DNA of 35,455 bases from Megasphaera paucivorans (GTDB lineage: Bacteria > Bacillota > Negativicutes > Veillonellales > Megasphaeraceae), in the NCBI RefSeq assembly GCF_900103535.1, contig NZ_FNHQ01000027.1, positions 1 to 35,455 of the forward strand, written 5' to 3'. A program made the translations under genes and the position numbers. Of the stretch, positions 1 to 9,227 are shown in pieces. The notes under the pieces were generated by a model, which made no database searches, was not told the origin of the DNA, and was given only the letters and a program-made list of their open reading frames with translations. Positions within the stretch are counted from its first letter, which is position 1. Each line of letters starts with the position of its first letter.

Positions 1-347
1 CCGACAACCCCGTTCGCACCCAGCATCCCGATAGAAAAATCAGCAATATGCATAGATCCGCCTTTTCCTTTACAATATCCCGTGGATTTGCCATACAATT
101 CAGCCATCATTTTTTTTACGTCTGCGCCCTTGGCAATACAATGGCCATGACCGCGATGGTTACTTTCGATATAATCTTTATCGGTTAAATTTTCACATAC
201 ACCGACACCACTGGCTTCTTCACCAATATACAAGTGTGTAAAGCCTGGCAATTCACCGGCCAGGAAAATTTCTTCGACCTTAGATTCGTAAGCGCGGATG
301 AGCGACATTTTGCGATACGCATCTTTTAATAAATCTTTGTCATACAT
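1..347 (-). CDS. acoA: Thiamine-diphosphate dehydrogenase E1 alpha subunit (acetoin/pyruvate dehydrogenase), 5' part
   Basis: The first 115 codons are visible; the rest lies outside the window. The protein begins [14 protein letters not shown], the usual start of E1 alpha subunits, and contains the E-x-N-H-R-G-H-G-H segment and the [11 protein letters not shown] segment typical of the AcoA/PdhA family. The thiamine-binding GDG motif would come later and is not seen. The family oxidatively decarboxylates or cleaves a 2-oxo substrate with E1 beta, E2 and E3 partners. A good ribosome binding site (AGGAG) sits 7 bases before the ATG. The sigma-54-type promoter directly upstream argues for acetoin dehydrogenase rather than housekeeping pyruvate dehydrogenase, because acetoin operons are classically sigma-54/AcoR dependent; this last step is inference. 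Confidence 0.88.
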   Translation of the reverse strand, partial: MYDKDLLKDAYRKMSLIRAYESKVEEIFLAGELPGFTHLYIGEEASGVGVCENLTDKDYIESNHRGHGHCIAKGADVKKMMAELYGKSTGYCKGKGGSMHIADFSIGMLGANGVV

Positions 348-382
348 ACTATCAGCTCCTTTTTTTATTTGCCCAATAATAA

Positions 383-398
383 TGCAAAAAGCGTGCCT
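383..398 (-). promoter_or_regulatory. Sigma-54 (-24/-12) promoter of acoA
   Basis: Read on the minus strand the site is AGGCACGCTTTTTGCA. The invariant GG (396-397) and GC (384-385) are separated by exactly 10 bases, and GGCACG-N4-TTGCA matches the RpoN consensus nearly perfectly. It lies about 36 bases before the acoA start codon, giving a predicted transcription start near 372. No good sigma-70 promoter competes with it. Confidence 0.85.
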
Positions 399-474
399 AT
401 TTTACATTGTTGTATAATTTAAAAAAAGTAATACTGACTATAACTTTTGATTAACGCTTGTTTTTTTAGGAAAA

Positions 475-602
475 TGAACATTTCAAAATTTTTTTCTTTA
501 TGTTAAATTAAACGTTTTACTATTTTAACATTTACAGTTATAAACAAAAAAAAATACTGATCAGAAACTAAACACATATATTTTTCTGAACAATGACGTT
601 CA
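475..602. promoter_or_regulatory. Candidate enhancer sites for a sigma-54 activator
   Basis: Two inverted repeats share the half-site TGAA(C): TGAA-cat-TTCA at 475-485 and TGAAC-aatgac-GTTCA at 587-602. They lie roughly 105 and 220 bases upstream of the predicted acoA transcription start, the distance normal for upstream activator sites of NtrC/AcoR-type proteins. The activator gene is not in the window. Assignment rests on symmetry and position only. Confidence 0.4.
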
Positions 603-761
603 TATTCTATACATATTTTTTCTTATAGAACAATAAGTATATGCTATTTACTGTTTTTATTTTAAATGTCGTACTTCGTTTTGTATCATTTGCGACAATC
701 TCGAACACTTTTATATATAATGTGCAAAAGCATCATATGTACACATCATTATTTAATTAAG

Positions 762-794
762 GTAAATGCCCTTCATTTCCAGAAGGGCATTTAC
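762..794. terminator. Orphan terminator-like hairpin between divergent genes
   Basis: Perfect 13-base arms (GTAAATGCCCTTC at 762-774 and its complement at 782-794) flank a 7-base loop. There is no strong T-tract on either side, so terminator activity is uncertain. It lies between two divergent genes (acoA and rpoN), where neither needs a terminator. The rest of 398-1040 is very AT-rich and shows no convincing coding sequence. The hairpin could end an unannotated small RNA or be a remnant. Confidence 0.45.
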
Positions 795-913
795 TGCATA
801 CTAGGTAATATATTAAATTTTTAAAATAAAATACGAAATAATGTAATATGTATCATTTTATACTATTTTTTTATATTTTACAAATAAAACACTTTTTTAT
901 AACAAGAAAAAAG

Positions 914-942
914 TTGACATTCCGCGGTTGATAAAATAAAGT
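914..942 (+). promoter_or_regulatory. Possible distal promoter of rpoN
   Basis: TTGACA (914-919), 17-base spacer, TAAAGT (937-942). The -35 box is perfect and the -10 box is weak. It would give a leader of about 155 bases before rpoN. Confidence 0.4.
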
Positions 943-1042
943 ATCTTTGATCAGAATCCTGCCTCGCCTAATCAAAATATATTAAATCGTTTTATTGAAA
1001 AGCATGTATTCACAGAAAAATGATCTCTATTATTTTTTTAAC

Positions 1043-1070
1043 TTGTTAATCCTTTTAATTTTGTTATACT
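1043..1070 (+). promoter_or_regulatory. Probable proximal promoter of rpoN
   Basis: TTGTTA (1043-1048), 16-base spacer, TATACT (1065-1070), in AT-rich sequence. It places the transcription start about 27 bases before the rpoN ATG, just upstream of the AAGGAG ribosome binding site. Confidence 0.5.
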
Positions 1071-1103
1071 TTTACTAAAGGATAATTAAAAAAGGAGCTG
1101 CAC

Positions 1104-2441
1104 ATGTATAGAGACCCTACTGTATCCATCGAACAAAAACAAAAGCAAACACTGTCTCAATCCTTATCTATGGCTATTAAACTAACAGAATTGAACGGTA
1201 CCGATATATTATCCTATCTGCAAAATGAAGCACTAGATAATCCATTGATTGAAATTATAGTACCTGAAACTTACCAAAATTCATTAGATGCTCCTTATGA
1301 TTCGTATAATACCGATTTTCCATCATCTGGTAAATCGGCGACAACGGTTATTGAAGCTACGTACTCCAAGCAATGTGAATCTTTATATGATCACTTAAAA
1401 AAACAACTAAGCTATGAAAAAAATATTGCAGAACCTGTAAAAGCACTTACGAAATACTTGATTTCCCAATTAGATGAAAGTGGTTTCCTACGCATTGATG
1501 TAGATACGCTGACCAAAACGCTGCATATTCCGCTACCATTGATGCAAGATGCCATTGCGCTTCTGCAGTCTTTAGATCCCGCCGGCATCGGAGCTCGAAC
1601 ACTTATCGAATGTTATCTTTTACAATTAAGCCGTCTCAACAAAAAACCGGGGCGCTTAGAAGAAATTTTACAAAAATACGGGGACGAGTTATTACATAAA
1701 CGGCTATCAAAAATAACGGCAGCCACACAAATTTCTCCAAAAGAATTATATGCTATGCTGCGGTTTATCCACAAGCTTTCGCCAGCTCCCGGAAAATTGT
1801 TCAATAATGAGACAACAATTTGTGTATACCCCGATTTATTTCTGACATTTGAAGAAAATCGCCCTACTTTACGGTATGCAGACGAAACAATCCCAGGTGT
1901 TCGTTTTCTCCAAGAAGATTACAATAAATATGAAGTAATGGCAGGAGATGTCCGTGATTTCGCCAGACAACGTTTGTCTCACTACAAATTCATACACAGA
2001 GCGTTGGAAATGCGTAAGCGGACATTGCTCTCTGTTGGTACTTTCATCGTCACGCAGCAATTGGATTATTTTATATATGGGTTACCTTTAAAACCTTTAT
2101 CTTTAAAACACATTGCAAATGCTTGTCACATTAGTATTTCCACTGCCAGCCGTACCGTAAAAAGCAAATATATACATACAAATAAAGGGGTCTATAGTCT
2201 TGGTTTCTTTTTAAGCCGGGAATTTACGGGAAAAAAAGAAACCGCTCTTTTATCCGTTTTTCAGATTAAGCAATTACTAACCGATATCTTGAGCAAAGAA
2301 GATCATGAACATCCTTACTCAGATTACCAGTTAGAAAAAATTTTTCAAGCACTGCATATTCCCATTGCACGAAGAACCCTGACAAAATATCGTCGTGCGC
2401 TGAATGTTCCTGATTCACGGTATCGCAAACATCAAACGTAA
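1104..2441 (+). CDS. rpoN: RNA polymerase sigma-54 factor RpoN
   Basis: This is the alternative sigma factor that directs RNA polymerase to -24/-12 promoters and needs an ATP-dependent activator. The 445 residues match the family length. The N-terminal region I (about 1-45) is Gln/Leu rich with the expected LxQSLxMAIKLTELN and LDNPLIE segments. The core-binding domain follows. The DNA-binding part has a helix-turn-helix around 335-360 (HIANACHISISTASRTV) and the RpoN box ARRTLTKYR at 422-430, which contacts the -24 element. AAGGAG precedes the ATG. It is divergent from acoA, whose promoter matches its recognition sequence, and only 21 bases separate it from the next gene, so the two may be co-transcribed. 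Confidence 0.97.
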   Translation: MYRDPTVSIEQKQKQTLSQSLSMAIKLTELNGTDILSYLQNEALDNPLIEIIVPETYQNSLDAPYDSYNTDFPSSGKSATTVIEATYSKQCESLYDHLKKQLSYEKNIAEPVKALTKYLISQLDESGFLRIDVDTLTKTLHIPLPLMQDAIALLQSLDPAGIGARTLIECYLLQLSRLNKKPGRLEEILQKYGDELLHKRLSKITAATQISPKELYAMLRFIHKLSPAPGKLFNNETTICVYPDLFLTFEENRPTLRYADETIPGVRFLQEDYNKYEVMAGDVRDFARQRLSHYKFIHRALEMRKRTLLSVGTFIVTQQLDYFIYGLPLKPLSLKHIANACHISISTASRTVKSKYIHTNKGVYSLGFFLSREFTGKKETALLSVFQIKQLLTDILSKEDHEHPYSDYQLEKIFQALHIPIARRTLTKYRRALNVPDSRYRKHQT

Positions 2442-2462
2442 TTATTTCGAAGGAGAATTTAC

Positions 2463-3662
2463 ATGATTAAATATATTATTCGTTCCTGCATTACAGATTA
2501 TAAAAACACCACAGACAAGCTTGTCCGTGAAAAATATAGTATTTTAAGTGGTATTTTAGGTATTATTTGCAATTTATTTTTATTTGTCAGCAAATTTCTC
2601 GTAGGTATATCTATTAATAGCATTGCTATCATCTCCGATGCATTCAATAACTTGAGTGATATGGGTTCATCGTCTATTATTATTATCAGTGCCAAACTAA
2701 GCAATAAACCACCCGATAAAGAACATCCGTTCGGACATGGACGATTTGAATATTTAGCTTCTCTGACCATCGGCATTATTATCATGGTCGTCGGTTATCA
2801 ATTAATCAACGCCTCTGTCCATAAATTTTTTGACCCAGAACCCCTTACTTTCAATTATTGGAGCCTCTGCATATTACTAGTATCTATCGCAATTAAAGGA
2901 TGGATGTATTGCTATAACAATTATATCGGCAGCGCTATCCAATCCAGTGTCAACGAGGCTACTGCTTCCGACAGTATCAATGATGTGATTGCTACCACTG
3001 GCGTCCTCATTACAACGATTATCCAACTATATACAACATTGCCGGTCGATGCCCTTGCCGGTACTGCCATTGGCTTACTGATTCTGTATACCGGTTTTGC
3101 AATTGTCAAAAAAACCGTAAATATTTTATTGGGAAAAGCAGCTTCTCCTGAGTTGACAGAAGCAATCCGCTCCTGTGTCATGAATGGGAAATATATCGTA
3201 GGTACCCATGATTTAAAAATACACGACTACGGGCCGGGCCGTATTTTTGCTTCGATTCACGCAGAGGTACCGGATACCTCTAACCTAGTAGAAGTTCACG
3301 CCATTTTAGATGAATTAGAAGAAGAGCTTTCTGATAAATTTCAAATCGATATCAATATACACATGGATCCATTATGTACAGATCTAAAAATCATTACTCG
3401 CGTACGTCACATTTTGGATCTTATTATTCAAAAGGAATATCCCTGCTATCATACAGATCATTTACGAATCACCTACGGAAAAGCCCGTCTTAATGTTATT
3501 TGTGATTTACACATTCCCCCTACAGAAATGACAGAAGAACAAATGATAGAAATACGAAAAAACATCAATACTGCTATTATTGCATTTAATCCTCGTTATC
3601 GTGTCGTAATTGCTAAATTTATCCCAGAAGACATTCCCTCGAAAAAACTTTTGATTGATTAA
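2463..3662 (+). CDS. Cation diffusion facilitator, probably manganese exporter
   Basis: A 399-residue CDF family metal/proton antiporter in the cytoplasmic membrane. Transmembrane helices lie within about residues 30-220. The signature HPFGHGRFEYLAS is at 88-100. The transport site in helices 2 and 5 reads N62-xxx-D66 and D170-xxx-D174, i.e. N-D-D-D rather than the D-D-H-D or H-D-H-D of zinc exporters. From the literature on MntE-type proteins, N-D-D-D is linked to manganese, so Mn(II) efflux is inferred. The cytoplasmic tail (about 225-399) is roughly 90 residues longer than a minimal CDF and may carry a second ferredoxin-like domain. The ribosome binding site AAGGAG is 7 bases from the ATG. 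Convergent with dnaE. Confidence 0.9.
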   Translation: MIKYIIRSCITDYKNTTDKLVREKYSILSGILGIICNLFLFVSKFLVGISINSIAIISDAFNNLSDMGSSSIIIISAKLSNKPPDKEHPFGHGRFEYLASLTIGIIIMVVGYQLINASVHKFFDPEPLTFNYWSLCILLVSIAIKGWMYCYNNYIGSAIQSSVNEATASDSINDVIATTGVLITTIIQLYTTLPVDALAGTAIGLLILYTGFAIVKKTVNILLGKAASPELTEAIRSCVMNGKYIVGTHDLKIHDYGPGRIFASIHAEVPDTSNLVEVHAILDELEEELSDKFQIDINIHMDPLCTDLKIITRVRHILDLIIQKEYPCYHTDHLRITYGKARLNVICDLHIPPTEMTEEQMIEIRKNINTAIIAFNPRYRVVIAKFIPEDIPSKKLLID

Positions 3663-3682
3663 TCTGTAATAAAAAGAAACTT

Positions 3683-3740
3683 ATACATAAAAAGGCGGTG
3701 GCAGAAAGTATACTCTTTCCGCCACCGCCTCTTTATGTAT
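3683..3740. terminator. Bidirectional terminator between CDF gene and dnaE
   Basis: A long inverted repeat with GC-rich core AGGCGGTGGC / GCCACCGCCT and outer AT-rich arms (ATACATAAA / TTTATGTAT). It lies between the convergent stop codons of the CDF gene and dnaE and can serve both. Confidence 0.85.
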
Positions 3741-3793
3741 AGATTATTTACAAAATTCAGAAAATAGCGCTGCGCACAAATCTTATCCAATCC

Positions 3794-6700
3794 TCACTCC
3801 AAAACAAGTGCTTGAGCCCCTATAATGGATTGCAGCTGGTAATGTAGTTCATCACTAATTTGCACCCAATACCTTTCATCCGTTCGAATGGTTCGACGGC
3901 TCCCCATCAAATGAAAATATACAGGTACCGTGCCTGGATGCTGCTGTAAAATGTCAGCAATAGTACTGCTAATATCAGATTTCTCTAAATGCGCAGGTAT
4001 TTTGATGAACAGTTTATTTCCTTGTCCCGATTTCCAACCCGTATCCATATACTCCTTTTGGACAGCAGATATGTTCCCTGCTCTGGGTTGGCTTTGATCC
4101 AGCAATTTCAATTCTTCCGCTAATATTTGTATTGTATCATCATTAATATCAGCTCTGCCTGATATCGCAACAGCCATATCAGGCATCGTTAACGCGGCAT
4201 AAAGGGCATATGTTTTGGGAAAAACGACAACGGTAAGAGGATGTGTATAATCTTCAATCGTAAGAATCGCCATTTGGTCATTTCGTTTTGTCGTAACCTG
4301 CTTCTTTGCCGTTATTAATCCTCCAACATGTACAACTTTGCCGTCATAATCCCGATTCCCTTCACCAAATAATGCAGCTATAGGTGTTAAGGTATCCATA
4401 ATTTTTTTGTATTTATTTAATGGATGCCCGCTAAAATAAAATCCATCATACTCTTTTTCCATGGCAAGCCGCATTTCAATAGGATACTCTTCTATCGCAG
4501 GATAGTTAAGCTCTACTACCGATTCTTCCCCCATATCAAAAAGTCCCATCTGCCCCGAAGCATGATCTTTCTGATTCAAAGATCCCAACGAAATAGCCTG
4601 ATCGGCAACAGCCATAAGTTGTGATCTTTTATATCCAAAAGAATCCATCGCACCGCATTTAATAAGACTTTCCACTGCTCTCTTATTAACGACATGAAAA
4701 TCGACACGACTGCAAAAATCAGCCAAGGATACAAAAGGTCCTTCCTGATTACGTGCCTTAACAATCACATCAATAGCATTTTCTCCAAGATTCTTAATAC
4801 CTGCCAACCCAAATCTGACACCCTTTCCCTGGACGGAAAACATAGATCCGCTGGCATTAACATCCGGTGATAATACAGGTACTTCGTGGTGACGGCATTC
4901 GCTGACATAATAGCTTATTTTATTCATATCATTGATCATACTGGTCATGGTAGCTGCCATGAATTCCGGTCTGAAATGAGCCTTTAAATATGCGGTCTGC
5001 CACGCTACATAAGCATAAGCAGCACTATGCGACTTATTGAAGCCATATCCGGCAAAATATACCATAAGATCAAAAACCTGGTTTGCTATATCATCAGATA
5101 TATTATTTTGTCTCGTACCAGACAAAAAGTTTTCCCGCTGTGCTTTCAATACGCTTTCTTTCTTTTTGCCCATAGCCCGGCGCAAAAGATCCGCTTGTCC
5201 CAACGTAAAGCCACCCATAACAGAAGCAATCTGCATGACTTGTTCCTGATACAGGATAACACCATAGGTATCTTTTAAGATAGGTTCCAGCAAAGGATGC
5301 AGATAGGTAATCTGCCGTTCTCCGTGACTGGCCCGGATAAAATCATCTACCATTCCACTGCCCAAGGGACCGGGTCTATATAGTGCAACCAAAGGAATCA
5401 TATCTTCAAAATGGCGGGGCCGTAATTCTTTAACCAGATTAGTAATGCCACTGGATTCCATCTGGAATACCCCAGCCGTATCCCCTTCAGTAAGAAGCCG
5501 ACATGTCTCTAAATCGTCCAGCGGGATATGATTAACATCAATATCGATACCACGATTCTGCTTAATAAGTTTGATGGCATCCCCAATAACCGTCAATGTA
5601 CGCAGCCCCAGAAAGTCCATTTTCAGCAATCCTAATTCTTCAACCAAATCCTTATCAAACTGTGTCGTCAAATATCCTTCTTTAGAATACTGCAGAGGAA
5701 CATAATCATCCACCGGCGCTGCTGAAATAACTACACCGGCAGCATGTGTCGAAGAATGACGCACTAACCCTTCCAACGCTTTTCCATAATCAACAAGCCG
5801 ATGTACAACTGCTTCTGTATCATATTCTTTTTTAAAGTCCTTATTTGTTTTTAATGCTTTATCAAGAGTAATGCCCAATTCATTCGGTATCATTTTCACA
5901 ATACGGTTAACTTCATTTAACGGAATCGCTAGTACCCGTCCTACATCGCGCAATACAGCTTTAGCCGCCAGTGTTCCGAAAGTAATAATTTGAGCTACAT
6001 GATCCTTGCCATATTTGTAAGTAACATAGTCAATTATTTTACTGCGGTTTTCATAACAAAAATCCATATCAATATCGGGCATAGATATCCGTTCAGGGTT
6101 AAGAAACCGTTCAAAAAGCAAATCATACTTCAATGGATCCAGCCCGGTAATACCCAGCAAATATGCCACAACAGAACCTGCTGCACTGCCTCTCCCAGGC
6201 CCTACCGGAATTTTATGATCACGGGCAAACTTCACATAATCCCATACAATAAGAAAATAAGAAGGAAATCCCATTTTTTCAATAACGTCTAATTCATACT
6301 CCAGGCGTTTTTGAACTTCATCGGTTACTGGATCATATTTTTTTGGCAAAGCCTGTCGGCAAAGCTTACGCAAATACGTAACATCTGTTTCTCCCTCAGG
6401 TACAGGAAACTTTGGCAAATGTCTTTCATCAAAGTTAATCTCCACATTACATTTATTGGCAATCTCCAAGGTGGTTTCCAATGCCTCCGGCATGTCCGGA
6501 AATAACGCTGCCATTTCATCGCCGCTCTTCATGTAAAATTCATCATTAGAAAAGCGAAAATGCGTCGGATCATCGAGCGTACTTGCCGTAGAAATACAAA
6601 GTTTTACCTCCTGAGCCGCTGCATCACTTCTGTCCAAATAATGGAAGTCATTTGTTGCAACAAGCTTCAGTCCATATTCTCCTGCCCATTCTTTAAAAAG

Positions 6701-7264
6701 TTTACGTACTTCTCCTTCTTCCGGTAATCCATGATTTTGTACTTCTAAATAAAAATCGTCTTTACCAAAAATACGCACTAGATTTTCTAACGATTTTCGT
6801 GCGCCTGCTTCATTTCGGTTTAAAATATCCTGCTGAATGTGGCCTTCAATACAGGCACTCATCGCAATTAATCCGTCGTGATATTGTTCCAAAAGATCAT
6901 AGTCTACCCGCGGCCGATGATAATTATTTTCCCCATCCACAAATCCCTTAGATACAATTTTCACTAAATTATGGTATCCTTGTAAATTTTTAGCCAATAA
7001 AACCAAATGACAAAGACGTTCCTTGGTTTTTTGTTCAAAACGGCTTCCACGTGTCATGTATACTTCACAGCCCAAAATGGGTTTAATTCCCTGCGCCCGG
7101 GCTTCTTTATATAAATAGATAACGCCATACATATTACCGTGATCCGTAATAGCAATTGCCGGCATATTCATTGCCGCCGCCTTGCTTACCATATCAGGAA
7201 TACGGCAGAGTCCGTCAAACAGGCTATATTGTGTATGATTATGTAAGTGAACAAACGGTCTCAT
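3794..7264 (-). CDS. dnaE: DNA polymerase III alpha subunit DnaE
   Basis: Replicative DNA polymerase of family C, 1156 residues, normal for DnaE. An N-terminal PHP domain starts with HNHTQYSLFDG and includes AITDHGNMYG. The polymerase active site holds the paired aspartates in PDIDMDF at about residues 395-401. The GPGRGSAAGS segment and the YGFNKSHSAAYA segment of the finger region are present. A C-terminal OB-fold runs from about 980 (VHVGGLITAKKQ). No proofreading exonuclease insertion is seen, so this is DnaE, not PolC. AAGGAG lies upstream of the ATG. It appears to be a single-gene unit bounded by terminators on both sides. Confidence 0.98.
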   Translation of the reverse strand: MRPFVHLHNHTQYSLFDGLCRIPDMVSKAAAMNMPAIAITDHGNMYGVIYLYKEARAQGIKPILGCEVYMTRGSRFEQKTKERLCHLVLLAKNLQGYHNLVKIVSKGFVDGENNYHRPRVDYDLLEQYHDGLIAMSACIEGHIQQDILNRNEAGARKSLENLVRIFGKDDFYLEVQNHGLPEEGEVRKLFKEWAGEYGLKLVATNDFHYLDRSDAAAQEVKLCISTASTLDDPTHFRFSNDEFYMKSGDEMAALFPDMPEALETTLEIANKCNVEINFDERHLPKFPVPEGETDVTYLRKLCRQALPKKYDPVTDEVQKRLEYELDVIEKMGFPSYFLIVWDYVKFARDHKIPVGPGRGSAAGSVVAYLLGITGLDPLKYDLLFERFLNPERISMPDIDMDFCYENRSKIIDYVTYKYGKDHVAQIITFGTLAAKAVLRDVGRVLAIPLNEVNRIVKMIPNELGITLDKALKTNKDFKKEYDTEAVVHRLVDYGKALEGLVRHSSTHAAGVVISAAPVDDYVPLQYSKEGYLTTQFDKDLVEELGLLKMDFLGLRTLTVIGDAIKLIKQNRGIDIDVNHIPLDDLETCRLLTEGDTAGVFQMESSGITNLVKELRPRHFEDMIPLVALYRPGPLGSGMVDDFIRASHGERQITYLHPLLEPILKDTYGVILYQEQVMQIASVMGGFTLGQADLLRRAMGKKKESVLKAQRENFLSGTRQNNISDDIANQVFDLMVYFAGYGFNKSHSAAYAYVAWQTAYLKAHFRPEFMAATMTSMINDMNKISYYVSECRHHEVPVLSPDVNASGSMFSVQGKGVRFGLAGIKNLGENAIDVIVKARNQEGPFVSLADFCSRVDFHVVNKRAVESLIKCGAMDSFGYKRSQLMAVADQAISLGSLNQKDHASGQMGLFDMGEESVVELNYPAIEEYPIEMRLAMEKEYDGFYFSGHPLNKYKKIMDTLTPIAALFGEGNRDYDGKVVHVGGLITAKKQVTTKRNDQMAILTIEDYTHPLTVVVFPKTYALYAALTMPDMAVAISGRADINDDTIQILAEELKLLDQSQPRAGNISAVQKEYMDTGWKSGQGNKLFIKIPAHLEKSDISSTIADILQQHPGTVPVYFHLMGSRRTIRTDERYWVQISDELHYQLQSIIGAQALVLE

Positions 7265-7285
7265 TCTATTTCTCCTTTTTCTGCA

Positions 7286-7309
7286 ATGGTATCATATGTA
7301 TTGTACCAT
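7286..7309 (-). promoter_or_regulatory. Possible extended -10 promoter of dnaE within an inverted repeat
   Basis: On the minus strand TGG-TACAAT is an extended -10 element about 36 bases before the dnaE ATG; no clear -35 box is seen. The element lies inside an inverted repeat with 6-base arms (ATGGTA at 7286-7291, TACCAT at 7304-7309), which could be an operator. Confidence 0.35.
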
Positions 7310-7345
7310 ATTCAGTATGCTTCTGTTTCTTTAATTTTTACAAAT

Positions 7346-7386
7346 AAACAAAAAACTCCTTTTCCCCATCATAGGAAAAGGAGTTT
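7346..7386 (-). terminator. Intrinsic terminator of ilvB
   Basis: Minus-strand hairpin with perfect 13-base arms (7374-7386 and 7353-7365), 8-base loop and a following T-rich tract. It starts about 100 bases downstream of the ilvB stop codon. Confidence 0.9.
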
Positions 7387-7487
7387 ACGTAATCCCTCCA
7401 TAAACTATTTACGTACTCTTACTGGTTGATTTATGCTTTTTATTTTAATAATCTAAATGATATAGAACGAACACTAAATCAAATGCA

Positions 7488-9170
7488 TTATAATATCATT
7501 TGATCTAATCGTTTTCCCCCAGGAACCATAGGCAGGACATCTTCATCCTTTGCTATCTTTATATCGACAACAGTTGGACCGGTATGCTCCATCGCCTGAA
7601 AAACAACAGAATCCAGTTCTTTCGGTTTTACAGCAGTAAATCCGGGTACCCCCATCGCTGCTGCTAAGCTGGGAATATGTGTTTCATCGTTGAACACGGA
7701 ACACGAACATCGATGGTCATAGAAAAAACGCTGCCATTGATTCACCATCCCCAGCACATGATTATGTAAAATAAAGACTTTTACATCTATACCATATCGT
7801 GCCATAGTTGCAAATTCTTGACAATTCATCATAATGCTGCCATCCCCAGAAAAAAGAAGTACTGTCGCATGAGGGCATCCAATTTTTGCACCTATAGCCG
7901 CAGGAAGTCCATACCCCATAGTACCCAATCCACCAGACGTAATAAAGTGCCGCGGTTTTTCCACATCATAAAATTGGGCCGTCCACATCTGATGCTGCCC
8001 TACATCCGTTACAACAATGGCATCTTTATCTGCATACTTCCGGATAACCTCAAATATCTGCTGCGGCGTAATTTCATGAAGCCTTTTCCGTGATGCAAAG
8101 GGATGGGACTTTTTCATATTCTCCGTATGCCGGCGCCACAAAGCAAATCGTCTCCCATAATCAATACCTGAATTTTCCAACTTGTCCGCAAATCGCAATA
8201 AAGAACATCGCAAATCATCTTGTACACTGATGTTTGCATGAATGATTTTATTAATTTCATTTTTATCGATATCAAAATGAACAATACGAGCATGCGGAGC
8301 AAAATTCTTCACATCCCCGGTAACCCGATCATCAAACCGCGCCCCCACAGCTAACAATACATCACATTCCATAACTGCCATATTAGCAGCATAGGAACCA
8401 TGCATTCCTACCATGCCCAAATGCAGATCTGAACTATCAGCCATAGCACCTTTTCCCATTAAAGTAGTAACTACGGGAATTTTTATATACCCCACAATCC
8501 GACGCAGTAACTCTGACGTATCAGAAAGAATAATTCCTCCACCCGTCAAAATAACAGGTTTAGACGCATGCTGTAATACCTTGATTACTGCATCCAAATC
8601 TGCCTCTTGTCTTGATTGCAGTTCTTGTTTTTCTTGTTTTTCTTGTTTTTCCGTAAATTCATATTCCATTGTCGCATCAAAAATATCTTTGGGTACATCA
8701 ACAAGAACTGGTCCCGGACGACCTGATGCGGCAATTTGAAATGCTTCCTCCAAAATATTCGGCAGTTCTTTAACTTGCTTAACCAAATAATTCCGCTTGG
8801 TTATTGGCTTGGTTATTTGAGAAACATCAGCCTCTTGGAAAGAATCCCGGCCGATTAAGGAAGTCGCTACCTGCCCGCTAATAATAACCAGCGGTACGGA
8901 ATCCATATTGGCAGTAGCAATACCTGTTACCATATTACAAATGCCGGGACCGGAAGTCGCAAAACAAACGCCTGTTTTTCCCGTAGCTCGCGCATACCCA
9001 TCAGCAGCATGTACTGCACCTTGTTCATGCCCTGTCAAAATATGAGGAAAGTGAAGCTTATACAACTCATCATATAAAGTAAGTACCGATCCTCCTGGGT
9101 AACCAAAAACAACATCAACATGTTCTCGCTTTAGACTCTCCATAATTATCTGCGCACCATTAAAAATCAT
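7488..9170 (-). CDS. ilvB: Acetolactate synthase large subunit (FAD-type AHAS)
   Basis: Condenses pyruvate with pyruvate or 2-oxobutyrate, the first common step of branched-chain amino acid synthesis; needs thiamine diphosphate, Mg and FAD. The thiamine-activating Glu lies in GHEQGAVHAADGYARATG. The FAD-binding signature RFDDRVTG marks the biosynthetic rather than the catabolic AlsS type. GDGSIMMN starts the diphosphate motif, ending in HN-xxLGMV instead of the usual NN. I chose ATG at 9170 (560 residues) behind AGGTGG; a GTG three codons upstream is possible. The linker after the N-terminal domain carries three exact EKQ repeats. No small subunit gene is adjacent. Expression is controlled by the T-box leader upstream, and it is a single-gene unit. 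Confidence 0.95.
   Translation of the reverse strand: MIFNGAQIIMESLKREHVDVVFGYPGGSVLTLYDELYKLHFPHILTGHEQGAVHAADGYARATGKTGVCFATSGPGICNMVTGIATANMDSVPLVIISGQVATSLIGRDSFQEADVSQITKPITKRNYLVKQVKELPNILEEAFQIAASGRPGPVLVDVPKDIFDATMEYEFTEKQEKQEKQELQSRQEADLDAVIKVLQHASKPVILTGGGIILSDTSELLRRIVGYIKIPVVTTLMGKGAMADSSDLHLGMVGMHGSYAANMAVMECDVLLAVGARFDDRVTGDVKNFAPHARIVHFDIDKNEINKIIHANISVQDDLRCSLLRFADKLENSGIDYGRRFALWRRHTENMKKSHPFASRKRLHEITPQQIFEVIRKYADKDAIVVTDVGQHQMWTAQFYDVEKPRHFITSGGLGTMGYGLPAAIGAKIGCPHATVLLFSGDGSIMMNCQEFATMARYGIDVKVFILHNHVLGMVNQWQRFFYDHRCSCSVFNDETHIPSLAAAMGVPGFTAVKPKELDSVVFQAMEHTGPTVVDIKIAKDEDVLPMVPGGKRLDQMIL
8624..8650 (-). repeat. In-frame 9-bp tandem repeat inside ilvB
   Basis: Three exact copies of a 9-base unit (CTTGTTTTT as read on the plus strand) at 8624-8632, 8633-8641 and 8642-8650. 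They encode Glu-Lys-Gln three times in the domain linker, so copy-number changes would keep the frame. Confidence 0.85.
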
Positions 9171-9227
9171 GTTCCCCACCTGTCTCCCATTATATTGTTT
9201 GTCAGTTTTAGAGCCTAAAGTTAAATA

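Noticed and set aside
8413-8739. Open frame with Cys/Ser-rich repeat (SCFSCFSCFS) on the plus strand
   Set aside because: It is the complement of the EKQ tandem repeat in ilvB; antisense artefact.
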